A DNA stretch of 52,559 nt from an uncultured Neomegalonema sp. (GCA_937957975.1 CALFFK010000003.1:1-52559), one strand, 5' to 3'. Positions 26,462 through 36,446 are shown, counted from the stretch's first letter. The notes: generated by a model from the sequence alone, not told the origin. Numbers and translations: made by a program.

Positions 26462-28408
26462 GTGACGGACCACACTTCCCCACGCCCAGAGACACCGTTG
26501 CTCGATACCGTGTCGTCGCCCGCCGATCTAACCAATATGACCGACAACCAATTGAAGACATTGGCGGATGAGCTGCGCGCAGAAACAATTTCTGCCGTAT
26601 CTGTGACAGGCGGGCATCTGGGGGCCAGCCTTGGAGTGGTCGAACTGACCGTCGCGATCCATGCGGTATTCGATACGCCAAAAGACAAACTGATCTGGGA
26701 TGTCGGGCATCAATGTTATCCGCACAAGATCCTGACCGGACGGCGCGACCGTATTCGTACCTTGCGTCAGGGTAATGGATTGGCCGGTTTTACCAAACGA
26801 GCCGAGAGTGAATACGATCCGTTCGGCGCAGCCCATTCCTCGACCTCGATTTCCGCTGGAGTCGGGTTTTCTACTGCCGCAAAATTGCAGGGGACGGACG
26901 AAAACGTCATTGCCGTGATTGGTGACGGAGCCATGAGCGCGGGTATGGCCTATGAGGCAATGAACAATGCCGGTGGCCTGAAATCGCGAATGATCGTCAT
27001 CCTGAATGACAACGAGATGTCCATTGCCCCGCCCGTAGGAGCGATGAGCGCGTATCTCGCGAAGCTGTGGTCGGGTGGCACCTACAAGACATTCCGCGAT
27101 TTGATGAAACAGGTCACGAGCGTCTTCCCCGAAGGTATTCGCAAACGCGCCGCAAAAGTGGAGGAATACACCAAGGGCATGGCGGTCGGCGGGACGCTGT
27201 TTGAAGAACTTGGCTTTTACTATATTGGCCCCATCGATGGACATAATATGGAGCATCTGCTGCCCGTATTGCGTAATGTGCGCGACCGGCATGACGGGCC
27301 GGTTCTGCTGCATTGTGTCACGAAAAAGGGCAAGGGTTACGCTCCGGCAGAGACGAGCGCGGACAAGTATCACGGCGTCTCGAAATTCAACGTCATCACT
27401 GGCGAGCAATCCAAAGCCAAATCGAACGCGCCAAGCTACACCAAGGTGTTCGCGCAAGCGTTGATACAAGAGGCGCGGGCAGATGAAGGCATCATCGCCG
27501 TCACCGCCGCAATGCCCTCCGGCACGGGCCTTGATCTCTTCGAGGAGGCATTCCCGGAGCGAACCTTTGACGTGGGTATCGCTGAACAACACGCTGTCAC
27601 TTTCGCCGCAGCCTTGGCAGCCTCCGGGATGAAGCCATTCTGTGCGATCTATTCGACCTTCCTGCAACGTGGTTACGATCAGATCGTGCATGATGTTGCA
27701 ATTCAGGGATTGCCTGTGCGCTTTGCCATAGACCGTGCGGGTTTGGTGGGGGCTGACGGGCCGACCCATGCGGGCAGCTTCGATATAGGCTATCTTGCCG
27801 CCCTGCCCGGCTTCATATGTATGGCCGCCTCCGATGAAGCGGATCTGAAACACATGGTTCGCACATCATTGGAGATTGATGATCGCCCAAGCGCCTTCCG
27901 TTATCCGCGTGGCGAGGGGATGGGCGTGGAAATGCCCGAACATGGCGTCGCGCTGGAAATCGGCAAGGGCCGTATCATTCGTGAAGGCAGCAAGGTCGCG
28001 ATTCTGTCGCTTGGTGGGCGGCTTGGGGAAGCAATTCTTGCTGCGGAAGAACTGGATTCGCGGGGGCTGTCAACAACAGTGGCCGATGCACGTTTTGCCA
28101 AGCCTATTGATACCGAAATGGTGCTGCGACTGGCGCGCGAACACGAAGCATTGGTAATCGTTGAGGAGGGGGCCATTGGTGGTTTTGGTAGCCATGTGTT
28201 GACATTACTGGCCGATGCCGGGGCGTTGGATGCAGGCTTGCGGGTGCGTAGTCTGCGCCTGCCTGACAAGTTTATCGATCAGGATTCACCCGCAGCGATG
28301 TATCGTGAAGCAGGCCTTGATTCGAGTGCTATTGCCGCCGCTGCCCTTTCGGCGCTTGGTTCGGATGAAGCAGAAGTCGCCGCCTTGCGCAGCGCAATGT
28401 TGGCCTGA
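26462..28408 (+). CDS. dxs: 1-deoxy-D-xylulose-5-phosphate synthase
   Basis: The 648-residue thiamine diphosphate enzyme condenses pyruvate and glyceraldehyde-3-phosphate in the first step of the MEP isoprenoid pathway. Visible marks are [17 protein letters not shown], the ThDP motif [16 protein letters not shown], and [17 protein letters not shown] with the catalytic Glu. It starts at GTG 26462; GGAGG lies about nine bases upstream. The DUF1289 gene follows after ten bases. Length is normal for the family. Confidence 0.96.
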   Translation: MTDHTSPRPETPLLDTVSSPADLTNMTDNQLKTLADELRAETISAVSVTGGHLGASLGVVELTVAIHAVFDTPKDKLIWDVGHQCYPHKILTGRRDRIRTLRQGNGLAGFTKRAESEYDPFGAAHSSTSISAGVGFSTAAKLQGTDENVIAVIGDGAMSAGMAYEAMNNAGGLKSRMIVILNDNEMSIAPPVGAMSAYLAKLWSGGTYKTFRDLMKQVTSVFPEGIRKRAAKVEEYTKGMAVGGTLFEELGFYYIGPIDGHNMEHLLPVLRNVRDRHDGPVLLHCVTKKGKGYAPAETSADKYHGVSKFNVITGEQSKAKSNAPSYTKVFAQALIQEARADEGIIAVTAAMPSGTGLDLFEEAFPERTFDVGIAEQHAVTFAAALAASGMKPFCAIYSTFLQRGYDQIVHDVAIQGLPVRFAIDRAGLVGADGPTHAGSFDIGYLAALPGFICMAASDEADLKHMVRTSLEIDDRPSAFRYPRGEGMGVEMPEHGVALEIGKGRIIREGSKVAILSLGGRLGEAILAAEELDSRGLSTTVADARFAKPIDTEMVLRLAREHEALVIVEEGAIGGFGSHVLTLLADAGALDAGLRVRSLRLPDKFIDQDSPAAMYREAGLDSSAIAAAALSALGSDEAEVAALRSAMLA

Positions 28409-28418
28409 CAGGACGCTC

Positions 28419-28688
28419 ATGTCAGATCCTGACCTTCCTGTGGACACCGCTGTGTGGCGACGCGATGAAATCGAAAGCCCTTGCGTGAATGTCTGCGTGT
28501 TGCACCCGACCGAGCGCCTGTGCATGGGATGCTATCGGACGGGCGCAGAGATCGCATCATGGTCACGATTGTCGCCTGAAGAACGGCATGAAGTGATGGA
28601 TGAACTGCCACAACGTGCAATTCGCGTAGAGGGATCAAAGCCGCCCCGACGTGGGGGACGGGCGGCGCGATTGCGGGGTGAACGATGA
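28419..28688 (+). CDS. DUF1289 domain small protein
   Basis: The 89-residue protein has the DUF1289 cysteine pattern SPCVNVCVLHP...LCMGCYRTG: four cysteines likely to bind a metal or iron-sulfur centre. It is followed by WSRLSPEERHEVMDELPQR, also typical. The C-terminus is Arg/Gly-rich and basic. Function of the family is not established. The ATG at 28419 gives exactly the family length; the longer frame from 28215 lies inside dxs. It overlaps the next gene by four bases (ATGA), so the two are coupled. Confidence 0.88.
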   Translation: MSDPDLPVDTAVWRRDEIESPCVNVCVLHPTERLCMGCYRTGAEIASWSRLSPEERHEVMDELPQRAIRVEGSKPPRRGGRAARLRGER

Positions 28689-29350
28689 AACGTCTGCTGC
28701 TCGCCTTGCCGCTTCTTGGCGGATGCGGGGTTGTCGATTCATCGATCCTCGGTGATACCGACAAGCTGATGCAAGCGGTGTACATGCTGGCTTTCCTTGC
28801 CCTCATCATGTTTGGGTTGGGGCGATCAATCTCTATCGGCAAGACACTGAAATATCTCGCCATCTGGACTGCATTACTGATTGCCCTGATCTATGCCTAC
28901 AGCTTTCGGGACGACCTCAATACCGCCTACATGCGGGTCAAAGGTGAGCTATTGCCCACTGTGCCGCAAGGTGATGGCAATGGTCAGGTTACGCTGCGCC
29001 GTAATATCGACGGGCATTTCGCGGCGCGGGTCATGGTCAATGGCAAGCCGGCGACCTTCTTAATTGATACGGGGGCTTCAAGCGTCGTGCTCCCCTGGAG
29101 CGTCGCTGAAGAGTTGGGTTATAATCCGGAATCTCTCGCTTTCATCGTGACGGTCGGTACGGCCAATGGCAACGCTGTAGCCGCACCCATTCGGATCAAA
29201 CGGATGGAAATGGGTGATATTGTGCTGGAAAATGTCGAGGCGATGGTGGTCGAAAAAGGGAAACTGTCGCAGCCATTGCTGGGGATGAGCTTTCTCAACC
29301 GTTTGCATGGGTATGACGTGACCGGCGGTACTCTGACACTCAGGCGGTAA
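28685..29350 (+). CDS. Membrane-anchored clan AA (retropepsin-like) aspartic protease, TIGR02281 type
   Basis: The 221-residue protein has hydrophobic N-terminal segments (about residues 30-45 and 55-75) followed by a periplasmic domain with the catalytic FLIDTGASSVVLP near residue 123 and the closing GMSFLNRLHGYDV. Such single-domain proteases act as dimers, like retroviral proteases. The alphaproteobacterial family has no settled substrate. The start also resembles a lipoprotein signal (LLALPLLGGC), so anchoring by lipid is possible. It is coupled to the DUF1289 gene and converges on the PhyH-like gene with an 11-base overlap. Confidence 0.85.
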   Translation: MKRLLLALPLLGGCGVVDSSILGDTDKLMQAVYMLAFLALIMFGLGRSISIGKTLKYLAIWTALLIALIYAYSFRDDLNTAYMRVKGELLPTVPQGDGNGQVTLRRNIDGHFAARVMVNGKPATFLIDTGASSVVLPWSVAEELGYNPESLAFIVTVGTANGNAVAAPIRIKRMEMGDIVLENVEAMVVEKGKLSQPLLGMSFLNRLHGYDVTGGTLTLRR

Positions 29351-30134
29351 GCCACCGCACCGGATCGCCGCCAAAGGCATCAGGGCGAAAATAAGCGATC
29401 ATACGGGGTTCTGTTGTTGGTGATTCCCACGGGGCAACACCGTGCAACGCGAGAGGGTGAACGACATAGGCACTGCCCAATCCCGGCGCAATACGAACGG
29501 GCTCGCAGGTCTCGAAGCAATATTTGCGCGCGGCGATATAGGCTTCGGTCACGTCAATATGGAACCAATCCTTCGGATCATGCCCATCAAACAATTCGGC
29601 AAAGGCTTCGCGCATAATCTCGTGTGATCCACGCCAGACGACGAAAGCCCCATCCGCCTCGCCCGCATCAGTGAGCGGCACTCCCAGCACGAAGCTGTGG
29701 GTTTCCGAGAGTTTGCGACGCCGTTCAGGCATAATGCGTTCCAACCCGTCAACATGGGCGGCATAACGGTTCAGGCGGTAACGAAAGCTGGTTTCGGTAT
29801 CCTCTTCGCCGTGACGGGGATAACCGGGAAGCACGATTGAAATCTGGCTGGCATCCCAATCGAACGCGCCGAGTGCGAGCGCATTGCGGGTGAACGAAAC
29901 CGCCTCACCAGAGAGAATCGGCACCTGCCCCGGAATTGCTCCATCTGCGTCATTCGGTAAGGCGTTGACACCCGCGAACCATGTGCCACCGCAACGATAC
30001 CAGTGCGCCAAAGCCGGATCGTCCAGCATCGTACGTGCAACCGGGGCGCAGGCTGTCGCCCAATCCGCCAGCACCGGATCGTGGGGAAAGATAGCCCATC
30101 CATCCTCGCGATATTGGTGCAAAAGATCAGGCAT
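29340..30134 (-). CDS. Phytanoyl-CoA dioxygenase-like 2OG-Fe(II) oxygenase
   Basis: The 264-residue protein looks like a PhyH-type oxygenase, with the iron-ligand pair H-x-D in YAAHVDGLE and a distal His in VVHPLALHGVAPW, with an Arg close behind (PRMIAYFRPD). The substrate is unknown. The ATG at 30134 lies inside the last codons of dusA (8-base overlap), so it is translationally coupled to dusA. That is unusual for a small-molecule oxygenase and raises the possibility of a tRNA- or translation-linked substrate. An ORF start at 30146 is possible but less natural. Confidence 0.75.
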   Translation of the reverse strand: MPDLLHQYREDGWAIFPHDPVLADWATACAPVARTMLDDPALAHWYRCGGTWFAGVNALPNDADGAIPGQVPILSGEAVSFTRNALALGAFDWDASQISIVLPGYPRHGEEDTETSFRYRLNRYAAHVDGLERIMPERRRKLSETHSFVLGVPLTDAGEADGAFVVWRGSHEIMREAFAELFDGHDPKDWFHIDVTEAYIAARKYCFETCEPVRIAPGLGSAYVVHPLALHGVAPWESPTTEPRMIAYFRPDAFGGDPVRWLTA

Positions 30135-31125
30135 AGACCGGCACACGATCCATCGCCCGCATCGCCTCGATCAATGTATGCGGGCCTGCGTCGGGCAAGT
30201 ACATATGCTCGGAAAGATAGCGCCGCCAGATCTTGGCTCCCGGTTGCCCGGCAAAGAGGCCAAGCATATGCCGCCCGATACATTTGACGGGGGCTTGGAC
30301 CTGCCCTGCATATTCAGCCATCACTTCCACGATTTCGCGCGCGGTCATCGCACGCGGAGCAGCGCCAAAGACCCGTTCGTCAACGTCGGACAGCATCGCC
30401 CAGGGCTCCTGATACGCTGCACGACCTATCATCACCCCGGCGAAGCCTTCATTCAGATGTTGGGTCGCTACATCAAGCGTATCAATCCCGCCATTAAGCG
30501 AGATATGCATGGCCGGGTTTTCTTCACGCACTGCCCGCACAAGATCGTAATCAAGGGGTGGAACCGTTCGATTTTCCTTTGGCGAAAGCCCCTGCAACCA
30601 CGCTTTGCGCGCATGGATGGCAAAGCGCGACACACCCTCTTCCGAGACGATCCGCAAAAAGTCACGCAATGCGATGGACGGCTCTTGCTCGTCCACACCA
30701 ATGCGGCACTTAACCGTGATTTCAGGTCCGCCCACAGCATTCGATGCCGTGATCATGGCAGAGACACAATCCGCAACCAACCTCGGTTCGCGCATCAGAC
30801 ATGCCCCGAAAGCCCCATTTTGAACGCGGTCGGATGGACAGCCGACATTCAGGTTTATCTCATCATATCCGAAATCACAGGCGATCCGAACGGCCTCATC
30901 CAGTTGCGCCGGATCGGACCCACCAAGCTGTAACGCGACGGGATGTTCTTCGGGAGAGAAACCAAGCAAACGCGCCTTGTCACCGTAGATGATCGCCGGA
31001 GTCGTCACCATTTCGGTATAGAGCAAGGCATGGCGCGTCAGTAGACGATGGAAGAACCGGCAATGCCTGTCTGTCCAGTCCATCATTGGCGCGACAGAAA
31101 ACCGTGCGTTTTCAGCAATCGACAT
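30127..31125 (-). CDS. dusA: tRNA dihydrouridine(20/20a) synthase DusA
   Basis: The 332-residue flavoprotein reduces uridine 20 and 20a in the tRNA D-loop. The TIM-barrel FMN domain begins FSVAPMMDWTDRHCRFFHRL. LQLGGSDP and NLNVGCPSDRVQNGAFGACL follow, the latter with the catalytic Cys. IGRAAYQEPW closes the FMN site, and the C-terminal helical tRNA-binding domain follows. The MMDWTDRHCR form is specific for DusA over DusB and DusC. It is followed by the coupled PhyH-like gene. The gap at 31126-31220 must hold its promoter. Confidence 0.96.
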   Translation of the reverse strand: MSIAENARFSVAPMMDWTDRHCRFFHRLLTRHALLYTEMVTTPAIIYGDKARLLGFSPEEHPVALQLGGSDPAQLDEAVRIACDFGYDEINLNVGCPSDRVQNGAFGACLMREPRLVADCVSAMITASNAVGGPEITVKCRIGVDEQEPSIALRDFLRIVSEEGVSRFAIHARKAWLQGLSPKENRTVPPLDYDLVRAVREENPAMHISLNGGIDTLDVATQHLNEGFAGVMIGRAAYQEPWAMLSDVDERVFGAAPRAMTAREIVEVMAEYAGQVQAPVKCIGRHMLGLFAGQPGAKIWRRYLSEHMYLPDAGPHTLIEAMRAMDRVPVYA

Positions 31126-31220
31126 GACATCCCCACTTTAACGCGCAACACATAAGCATAACGAGCGGTTTTGAGAAGACATCAGATCATACGGCGTTAG
31201 CCGCCATCCCGGTTCAACAT

Positions 31221-31637
31221 TCAGGCCGCGCAGCGGGGGTTTCCACGTACTGTGTCGGCAATGGCTTCCTTCATGGCGGGGGTATAGCCCTCGCCCCCCA
31301 AGCCCAACGCACTCGATTGACTGACTCGTGCGACAGTAACGTTCAGGAACGGCACGCCGGGGCCGCTGACAAGGGAAAAGCCGTTTGGATCACTGATACG
31401 ACGCAAGCCTTGCCCGGTGAAGCAACGGGAAGCATAGCCTTCGATAGCGGCAATGGCAGTCGGCACATCGACACCAGGGAAGACAAGGGCATCCGTTCCA
31501 CGCAGCTCACCGAGAGCAACTGGAGTAATGGAGGAAGGCGGTTCCACTTGCACAGGCGGAGTCGCTACCGGCTCGATTCGAGGTGTTGCGCAGGCCGCAA
31601 GGGACGCGCAGATTACCATTGCGAAGACCATTCTCAT
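31221..31637 (-). CDS. Small predicted lipoprotein of unknown function
   Basis: This 138-residue protein has a signal peptide with lipobox SLAAC near residue 16, a short Pro-rich stretch, and a compact C-terminal part with cysteines at SRCF and near the end (NPRCAA) that could pair. I do not recognise the family. The start overlaps the purQ stop by four bases, so it is translated from the end of the purC-purS-purQ transcript. There is no evidence that it works in purine synthesis. Confidence 0.7.
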   Translation of the reverse strand: MRMVFAMVICASLAACATPRIEPVATPPVQVEPPSSITPVALGELRGTDALVFPGVDVPTAIAAIEGYASRCFTGQGLRRISDPNGFSLVSGPGVPFLNVTVARVSQSSALGLGGEGYTPAMKEAIADTVRGNPRCAA

Positions 31638-32305
31638 GCCGTCACCATACTGTCGGCCAAAGTGCGAAACATGGGCAACCCGTCAGTCCCCAGCACCTTC
31701 GCATCAACCGCCCGTTCTGGGTGCGGCATCATTCCCAGCACACGACGATTCGTCGAGAGAATTCCTGCAATATCGTTCATTGAACCATTGACCGCATCGC
31801 GATAGCGAAAGGCGATGCGCTGATCATCTTCCAATTGTTTAAGTGTCGCGTCATCGGCAACATAACAGCCGTCGTGATGGGCAACCGGCAGCACGATTTC
31901 CTGCCCCGCCGCATAGCCGCGCGTAAAGGCGCTTTGAGCCTCGTCCACCCGGAGTTGCACGTCGCGACAAACGAATTTGAGGGTCGCGTTCCGCATGAGG
32001 ACGCCGGGGAGCAGGCCGGTCTCGATCAGCACCTGAAATCCGTTGCAGACCCCGAGGACATGGCCGCCCTTCTCCGCGAAGGCCACGACCTCGCGCATAA
32101 TGGGGGACTGGGCGGCGATGGCTCCGCAGCGGAGGTAATCACCGAAGGAGAAGCCGCCCGGTACGGCGATCAGGTCCAGCCCTTCCGGCAAGCGGCTGTC
32201 CTTGTGCCAGATCATCGCGGGAGCCTGCCCCGTCGCCTCGCGCAGGGCAACGGCCATATCGCGATCACAGTTGGAACCAGGAAAGACGATTACGGCGGTT
32301 TTCAT
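31634..32305 (-). CDS. purQ: Phosphoribosylformylglycinamidine synthase subunit PurQ
   Basis: The 223-residue class I glutamine amidotransferase supplies ammonia to PurL for step four of purine synthesis, in complex with PurS. It begins [16 protein letters not shown]. The nucleophile Cys is in [11 protein letters not shown] and the His-Glu pair in [11 protein letters not shown]. The ATG at 32305 gives the family start; the longer frame to 32377 overlaps purS. The order purC-purS-purQ is normal for organisms with the small, multi-subunit PurL. Confidence 0.96.
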   Translation of the reverse strand: MKTAVIVFPGSNCDRDMAVALREATGQAPAMIWHKDSRLPEGLDLIAVPGGFSFGDYLRCGAIAAQSPIMREVVAFAEKGGHVLGVCNGFQVLIETGLLPGVLMRNATLKFVCRDVQLRVDEAQSAFTRGYAAGQEIVLPVAHHDGCYVADDATLKQLEDDQRIAFRYRDAVNGSMNDIAGILSTNRRVLGMMPHPERAVDAKVLGTDGLPMFRTLADSMVTA

Positions 32306-32319
32306 GTCGTGCCTCTGAT

Positions 32320-32559
32320 CTAGCCCAGCTCGATCGAATAATCCTCGATCACGGTGTTGGCGAGCAACCGGCGGCACATGGCGTCGAGTTGATCCCGCGC
32401 CGTCGCCTCGTCGGCATCGCCCATCTCGATCTCGAAGACCTTGCCCTGACGGACACTCTCGACACCATCGAAGCCCATACCGCCAAGTGCCGTGCCAATG
32501 GCGGCCCCTTGCGGATCAAGAACGCCGGATTTGAGGGTCACGAAGACACGCGCTTTCAT
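32320..32559 (-). CDS. purS: Phosphoribosylformylglycinamidine synthase subunit PurS
   Basis: The 79-residue protein is PurS, which bridges PurL and PurQ in the FGAM synthase complex. It starts [20 protein letters not shown] and contains [11 protein letters not shown] and [10 protein letters not shown], all family-typical. It lies 12 bases after purC and 14 before purQ, clearly co-transcribed. Confidence 0.95.
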   Translation of the reverse strand: MKARVFVTLKSGVLDPQGAAIGTALGGMGFDGVESVRQGKVFEIEMGDADEATARDQLDAMCRRLLANTVIEDYSIELG

Positions 32560-32571
32560 GGAATACTCTCT

Positions 32572-33336
32572 TCAGTGAACCAGTTTCGGCCCGCCCGACC
32601 GCACAACACTCTTTTCCGGCATCACGCCCAAACGGGTGGCAACTTCAGTATAGCTTTCGATCAGGTCGCCCAGATCACGACGGAAGACGTCCTTATCGAA
32701 CTTTTCGCCGGATTTGACGTCCCACAGACGGCAGGAATCAGGGCTGATTTCATCAGCAACGATCACGCGGGGGATGTCGCCGTCATAGATGTGGCCACAC
32801 TCGATCTTGAAATCGACCAGTTTGATACCGACGCCCAAAAACAGACCACTTAGAAAATCGTTCACACGCAGGGCCAGCGCGACCATGTCGTCGAGATCCT
32901 GCGCGCTCGCCCAGTTGAAGGCGGCGATATGCTCCTCGGCGACCATCGGATCACCCAGCTTGTCGTCCTTGTAGTAGTATTCGACGATGGGCCGGGGCAG
33001 CGGCGTCCCCTCCTCGATACCAAACCGTTTGGCGATACTTCCAGCCGCGACGTTGCGTACGACGACCTCCAGCGGAATAATCTCAACCTCACGGATCAAC
33101 TGCTCGCGCATATTGATGCGGCGGATGAAATGAGTCGGAACCCCCACCGAGTTCAGATGCGTCATTACGTATTCGGAGATGAAGTTATTGAGGACGCCCT
33201 TGCCATCAATGATCGCGTGCTTCTCGGCGTTGAACGCGGTCGCATCATCCTTGAAATGCTGAACGAGCGTGCCCGGTTCAGGGCCAGCATAGATCGTCTT
33301 CGCCTTGCCCTCGTAGATCAACCGCCGACGGGCCAT
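32572..33336 (-). CDS. purC: Phosphoribosylaminoimidazole-succinocarboxamide synthase
   Basis: The 254-residue SAICAR synthetase joins aspartate to CAIR in purine synthesis. [15 protein letters not shown] is the nucleotide-binding start; [15 protein letters not shown] and [15 protein letters not shown] are family signatures. The ATG at 33336 is selected because the domain begins there; an extension to 33489 shows no similarity. It is the first gene of the purC-purS-purQ-lipoprotein transcript. Confidence 0.96.
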   Translation of the reverse strand: MARRRLIYEGKAKTIYAGPEPGTLVQHFKDDATAFNAEKHAIIDGKGVLNNFISEYVMTHLNSVGVPTHFIRRINMREQLIREVEIIPLEVVVRNVAAGSIAKRFGIEEGTPLPRPIVEYYYKDDKLGDPMVAEEHIAAFNWASAQDLDDMVALALRVNDFLSGLFLGVGIKLVDFKIECGHIYDGDIPRVIVADEISPDSCRLWDVKSGEKFDKDVFRRDLGDLIESYTEVATRLGVMPEKSVVRSGGPKLVH

Positions 33337-33513
33337 CACTATATCTCCGATCCACAGAAGCACAAAGTAATGCCGGAGGATCACCCCCGGCACCGTGCGG
33401 CGTGTATAGGGTCTTGGAAGAGACCCCGCAAGCTTTGCGAGATCATGCGCCTGCTGGTAATTCGAGAGGGAATGAATCGCGCTGTTCACACCCGTCTATG
33501 GGCAGGCCATCTA

Positions 33514-34299
33514 TCATGCGGCCCGACCGTAAAAGCCTATGCGATCTTCGTCGGAAAACACCACGCCGGGTCGATCAAAATAGGAAAAGACAGCGATGAT
33601 CCGATCGCGGGTTCCTTCGATCCTTGTGACACGATGGGCGGTGTTCTTCCCACGAAAGACATTCAGTGTTCCGGGTTCAAGCGGCATCAGAACGGTAGGT
33701 TCTTCGCCGGCCAACAGACGCGTTACGCCGTCGTAATTGGGGTCATCCTCGCTGCGCAGGTCTTTGGCGTATTCAAATTCACCTCCCGCTTCAGGGGCTT
33801 GCAGCAGAAGCGTCGTAGTGAACTCGGAGCGGTCGAAATGCCAGTTGAGGGCTTGGCCCTCGCCATAAGCCATGACGTTCACGCGGGCGAGCGGATCGTC
33901 CATCGTCCAGAGGCGCGGCTTACCCATGACCGCCGCAAGAAAAGTGGCGAAGGGCGGCCATTCATACAGGCGGATCACGATGGCCTGCCCCATCTGATCG
34001 GCGCAGATCGTGCGGTTCGACGTGTGGAATGTGGTCAGCGCGGGGTGGTCATCGGGTAGATCGGAAAGCGATTTTTTGAAATAGATATTATGTTCGCGTT
34101 CATGGACGAAGGCTGCGGTTTCGATTTCGTGTTGCAATTCCCGCACTGCCCCGGCAATGGCGTTTTCCCGAAGCAGACCCGGCAGGTTGAACAGGCCATC
34201 TCGCGCGAGGTTTTCCCGGCACTCGGCCACAAGTGTTTGCCATGCGGCGCTATCCGGTTGGTCCAGCGGGTATCGGTCAAAATTGATGAGAGTGTGCAT
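33514..34299 (-). CDS. 2OG-Fe(II) oxygenase of the HalD/BesD-like family (HxD, hydroxylase type)
   Basis: The 261-residue cupin-fold oxygenase has iron ligands H154 and D156 in LNWHFDRSEFTTTLLLQ, H222 in KNTAHRVT, and a following Arg in GTRDRI for 2-oxoglutarate. The pattern with a downstream GGEFEY resembles the BesD/HalD family of free amino acid halogenases. Those have Gly where this one has Asp156, so hydroxylation, not halogenation, is expected. It stands alone upstream of purC on the same strand, separated by about 180 bases. Family placement comes from motif resemblance, so confidence in the substrate class is low. Confidence 0.75.
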   Translation of the reverse strand: MHTLINFDRYPLDQPDSAAWQTLVAECRENLARDGLFNLPGLLRENAIAGAVRELQHEIETAAFVHEREHNIYFKKSLSDLPDDHPALTTFHTSNRTICADQMGQAIVIRLYEWPPFATFLAAVMGKPRLWTMDDPLARVNVMAYGEGQALNWHFDRSEFTTTLLLQAPEAGGEFEYAKDLRSEDDPNYDGVTRLLAGEEPTVLMPLEPGTLNVFRGKNTAHRVTRIEGTRDRIIAVFSYFDRPGVVFSDEDRIGFYGRAA

Positions 34300-34580
34300 A
34301 GTGCCTCCCGGTTTTCAGTAGAACCCTTCCATCGCTCTTGATTTCGAGCAATATCTTTCAGTGGCGCCCAGCGCGAAGGAATTTCAAACCGTGTCTATCC
34401 AAGGGTTGAACCACCCCCGAAAAGTGCATAGACCACGGAAATGCTCAGATACGCCCGGATAAATCCATGAACTTTTTCCGCCTCCCCCTCAAGGGTGCTG
34501 ATGCGGTGACGACCGGGTAATGTACTGCCCTCTCCGTCGCCTTCAGGTCCCTGCCCCCTGATTGCCGATGGAGACTCCTC

Positions 34581-36419
34581 ATGTTTCGCTGGTTTGAAAC
34601 CCGCGTAGACCCTTTTCAGCCCTATGACGTCAGCGCCGGGATGCCGAAAACCCTGCGCGGATATTTCGTTGCGATGTTATGGCCGGTGCGCAAGGTCATT
34701 ATCGTCACGCTGGTTCTGAGCGCCGCCGTTGCGTTGCTGGAAATGCTGATGTTCCGCTATGTCGAACGGCTTGTGGACCTGATGGGGACGACCTCCCCCG
34801 CCGATTTCTGGGCGACCTATAGTGTCGAGATTGGAATGATGGCGTTGGTCGCGCTGTTCCTGCGACCCGCCGTCGATCTGTTGGCAATCCTCTCGCTGAA
34901 CCTGACATACCTGACGCCTGTGGCGGCGCTGGTGCGCTGGCGTTCGCATCGGCATTTGCTGCGGCACTCGGTCGGGTTTTTCCAGAATGATTTCGCGGGA
35001 CGCATCGCGCAGAAAGTAATCCAGACCGGCCCGGCGGTTGGCGATGCCGTCTATACGGTGATCGACGCGCTGGCCTATTCGCTTTTCTTCGTGTTGGGGA
35101 CGTTCGTGCTGCTGGCGGGATCGGATGTGCGGCTTGTGATTCCGTTCGTGATCTGGCTGATCGCTTATATCGCCATCGCCTGGTACATCGTGCCCCGTTC
35201 CGGCAAGGCGGCACACGCGATGTCAGAGGCGCGCTCGGCAATGACCGGGCGGATCGTGGACAGCTACACCAATATCCAGACTGTAAAGCTCTTTGCTCAT
35301 TCCGACCGCGAAGATGCCTATGCCCGCGAAGCGGTGGAGAACACCTACACGACGTTTCAGGCGCAGATGCGTTTACACTCCTTGATGGACGTGCTTCTCC
35401 TGCTCATCAATACAGCGTTGATCGCCGGGGTATGTGGCATGGGTCTGTGGCTGTGGAGCAGGGGTGAAGTGAGCGTGGGCGCGGTTGCGGCTTCGACGGC
35501 GATCATGCTGCGCATTTCCGCAATGACGAACTGGATCATGTGGTCGCTGGCCCAGTTGTTTCAGAATATCGGGGTTGCAATGGAGGGGTTCGAGACAATC
35601 TCTCGCGAGCGCGATGTGGTAGATGTACCGGATGCGACGCCGCTGATGATCAGCAAGGGACAGATTGGCTTCGACGGTATCCGTTTCCTTTATGGCCGCG
35701 AGGTTGGCGGCGTCCGGCATGTGGATCTGACGGTCAGCCCCGGTGAGCGGGTCGGGTTAATCGGACGCTCAGGAGCAGGAAAGTCCTCGCTCGTTAACCT
35801 GTTGCTGCGCTTCTACGACCTGGAAGCGGGGCGCATCGTGATCGACGGGCAGGATATTGCGCGGGTGACGCAGGACTCTTTGCGGGCGAATATCTCGGTT
35901 GTGACACAGGATACGGCGTTGCTGCACCGCTCGGTGATGGACAACATCCTCTATGGCCGCCCCGATGCCACGCCAGAAGCTGCACGACAAGCAGCAGAGC
36001 GGGCGCGGGCGCACGACTTCATCCTTGACCTGTCAGACCCGTCGGGGCGCACGGGGTATGACGCCCATGTGGGCGAGCGGGGGGTCAAACTGTCAGGGGG
36101 GCAACGCCAGCGCATTGCGATTGCGCGGACTATCCTGAAAGACGCGCCCATTCTGGTGCTGGACGAGGCGACCAGCGCACTCGACTCCGAGGTTGAGGCG
36201 GAGATTCAGGAAGAACTGGCCGATTTGATGAAGGGTAAGACCGTCATCGCCATAGCGCACCGCCTCTCGACCATCGCACATCTCGACCGCATCGTCGTGA
36301 TGGATGACGGGCGGATCGCAGAGGATGGAACGCACACGTCGCTATTAGAGGATGGTGGCCTCTATGCCAGTTTCTGGAAGCGGCAATCAGGTGGTTTTCT
36401 GGGATTGGGGGAGGGGTAA
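34581..36419 (+). CDS. ABC exporter, fused permease-ATPase (MsbA/multidrug type)
   Basis: The 612-residue half-transporter has an N-terminal six-helix exporter domain (about residues 30-330) and a C-terminal ATPase with Walker A GRSGAGKSSL, signature LSGGQRQRI, Walker B ILVLDEATSA and switch His in AIAHRLST. It would dimerise in the inner membrane to export a lipid, drug or peptide. GGAG lies about eight bases before the ATG. The GntR-type gene converges downstream. The 280-base gap upstream (34300-34580) shows no other gene or clear signal. Confidence 0.93.
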   Translation: MFRWFETRVDPFQPYDVSAGMPKTLRGYFVAMLWPVRKVIIVTLVLSAAVALLEMLMFRYVERLVDLMGTTSPADFWATYSVEIGMMALVALFLRPAVDLLAILSLNLTYLTPVAALVRWRSHRHLLRHSVGFFQNDFAGRIAQKVIQTGPAVGDAVYTVIDALAYSLFFVLGTFVLLAGSDVRLVIPFVIWLIAYIAIAWYIVPRSGKAAHAMSEARSAMTGRIVDSYTNIQTVKLFAHSDREDAYAREAVENTYTTFQAQMRLHSLMDVLLLLINTALIAGVCGMGLWLWSRGEVSVGAVAASTAIMLRISAMTNWIMWSLAQLFQNIGVAMEGFETISRERDVVDVPDATPLMISKGQIGFDGIRFLYGREVGGVRHVDLTVSPGERVGLIGRSGAGKSSLVNLLLRFYDLEAGRIVIDGQDIARVTQDSLRANISVVTQDTALLHRSVMDNILYGRPDATPEAARQAAERARAHDFILDLSDPSGRTGYDAHVGERGVKLSGGQRQRIAIARTILKDAPILVLDEATSALDSEVEAEIQEELADLMKGKTVIAIAHRLSTIAHLDRIVVMDDGRIAEDGTHTSLLEDGGLYASFWKRQSGGFLGLGEG

Positions 36420-36446
36420 TTTTTTTTACGAGATACGGGCAAGGTT

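Noticed and set aside
26528..27853. 441-codon minus-strand frame opposite dxs
   Set aside because: It lies entirely within dxs, its product has no recognisable fold, and long antisense frames are expected in GC-rich genes.
29884..30933. 349-codon plus-strand frame opposite dusA and the PhyH-like gene
   Set aside because: Antisense shadow; composition rich in Arg/His with no domain.
32929..34059. 376-codon plus-strand frame opposite purC and the 2OG oxygenase
   Set aside because: It crosses two real minus-strand genes and shows no family features.
36420..36427. Run of eight T after the ABC exporter as an intrinsic terminator
   Set aside because: No GC-rich stem precedes it; the upstream bases are a G-rich stretch without pairing partner.
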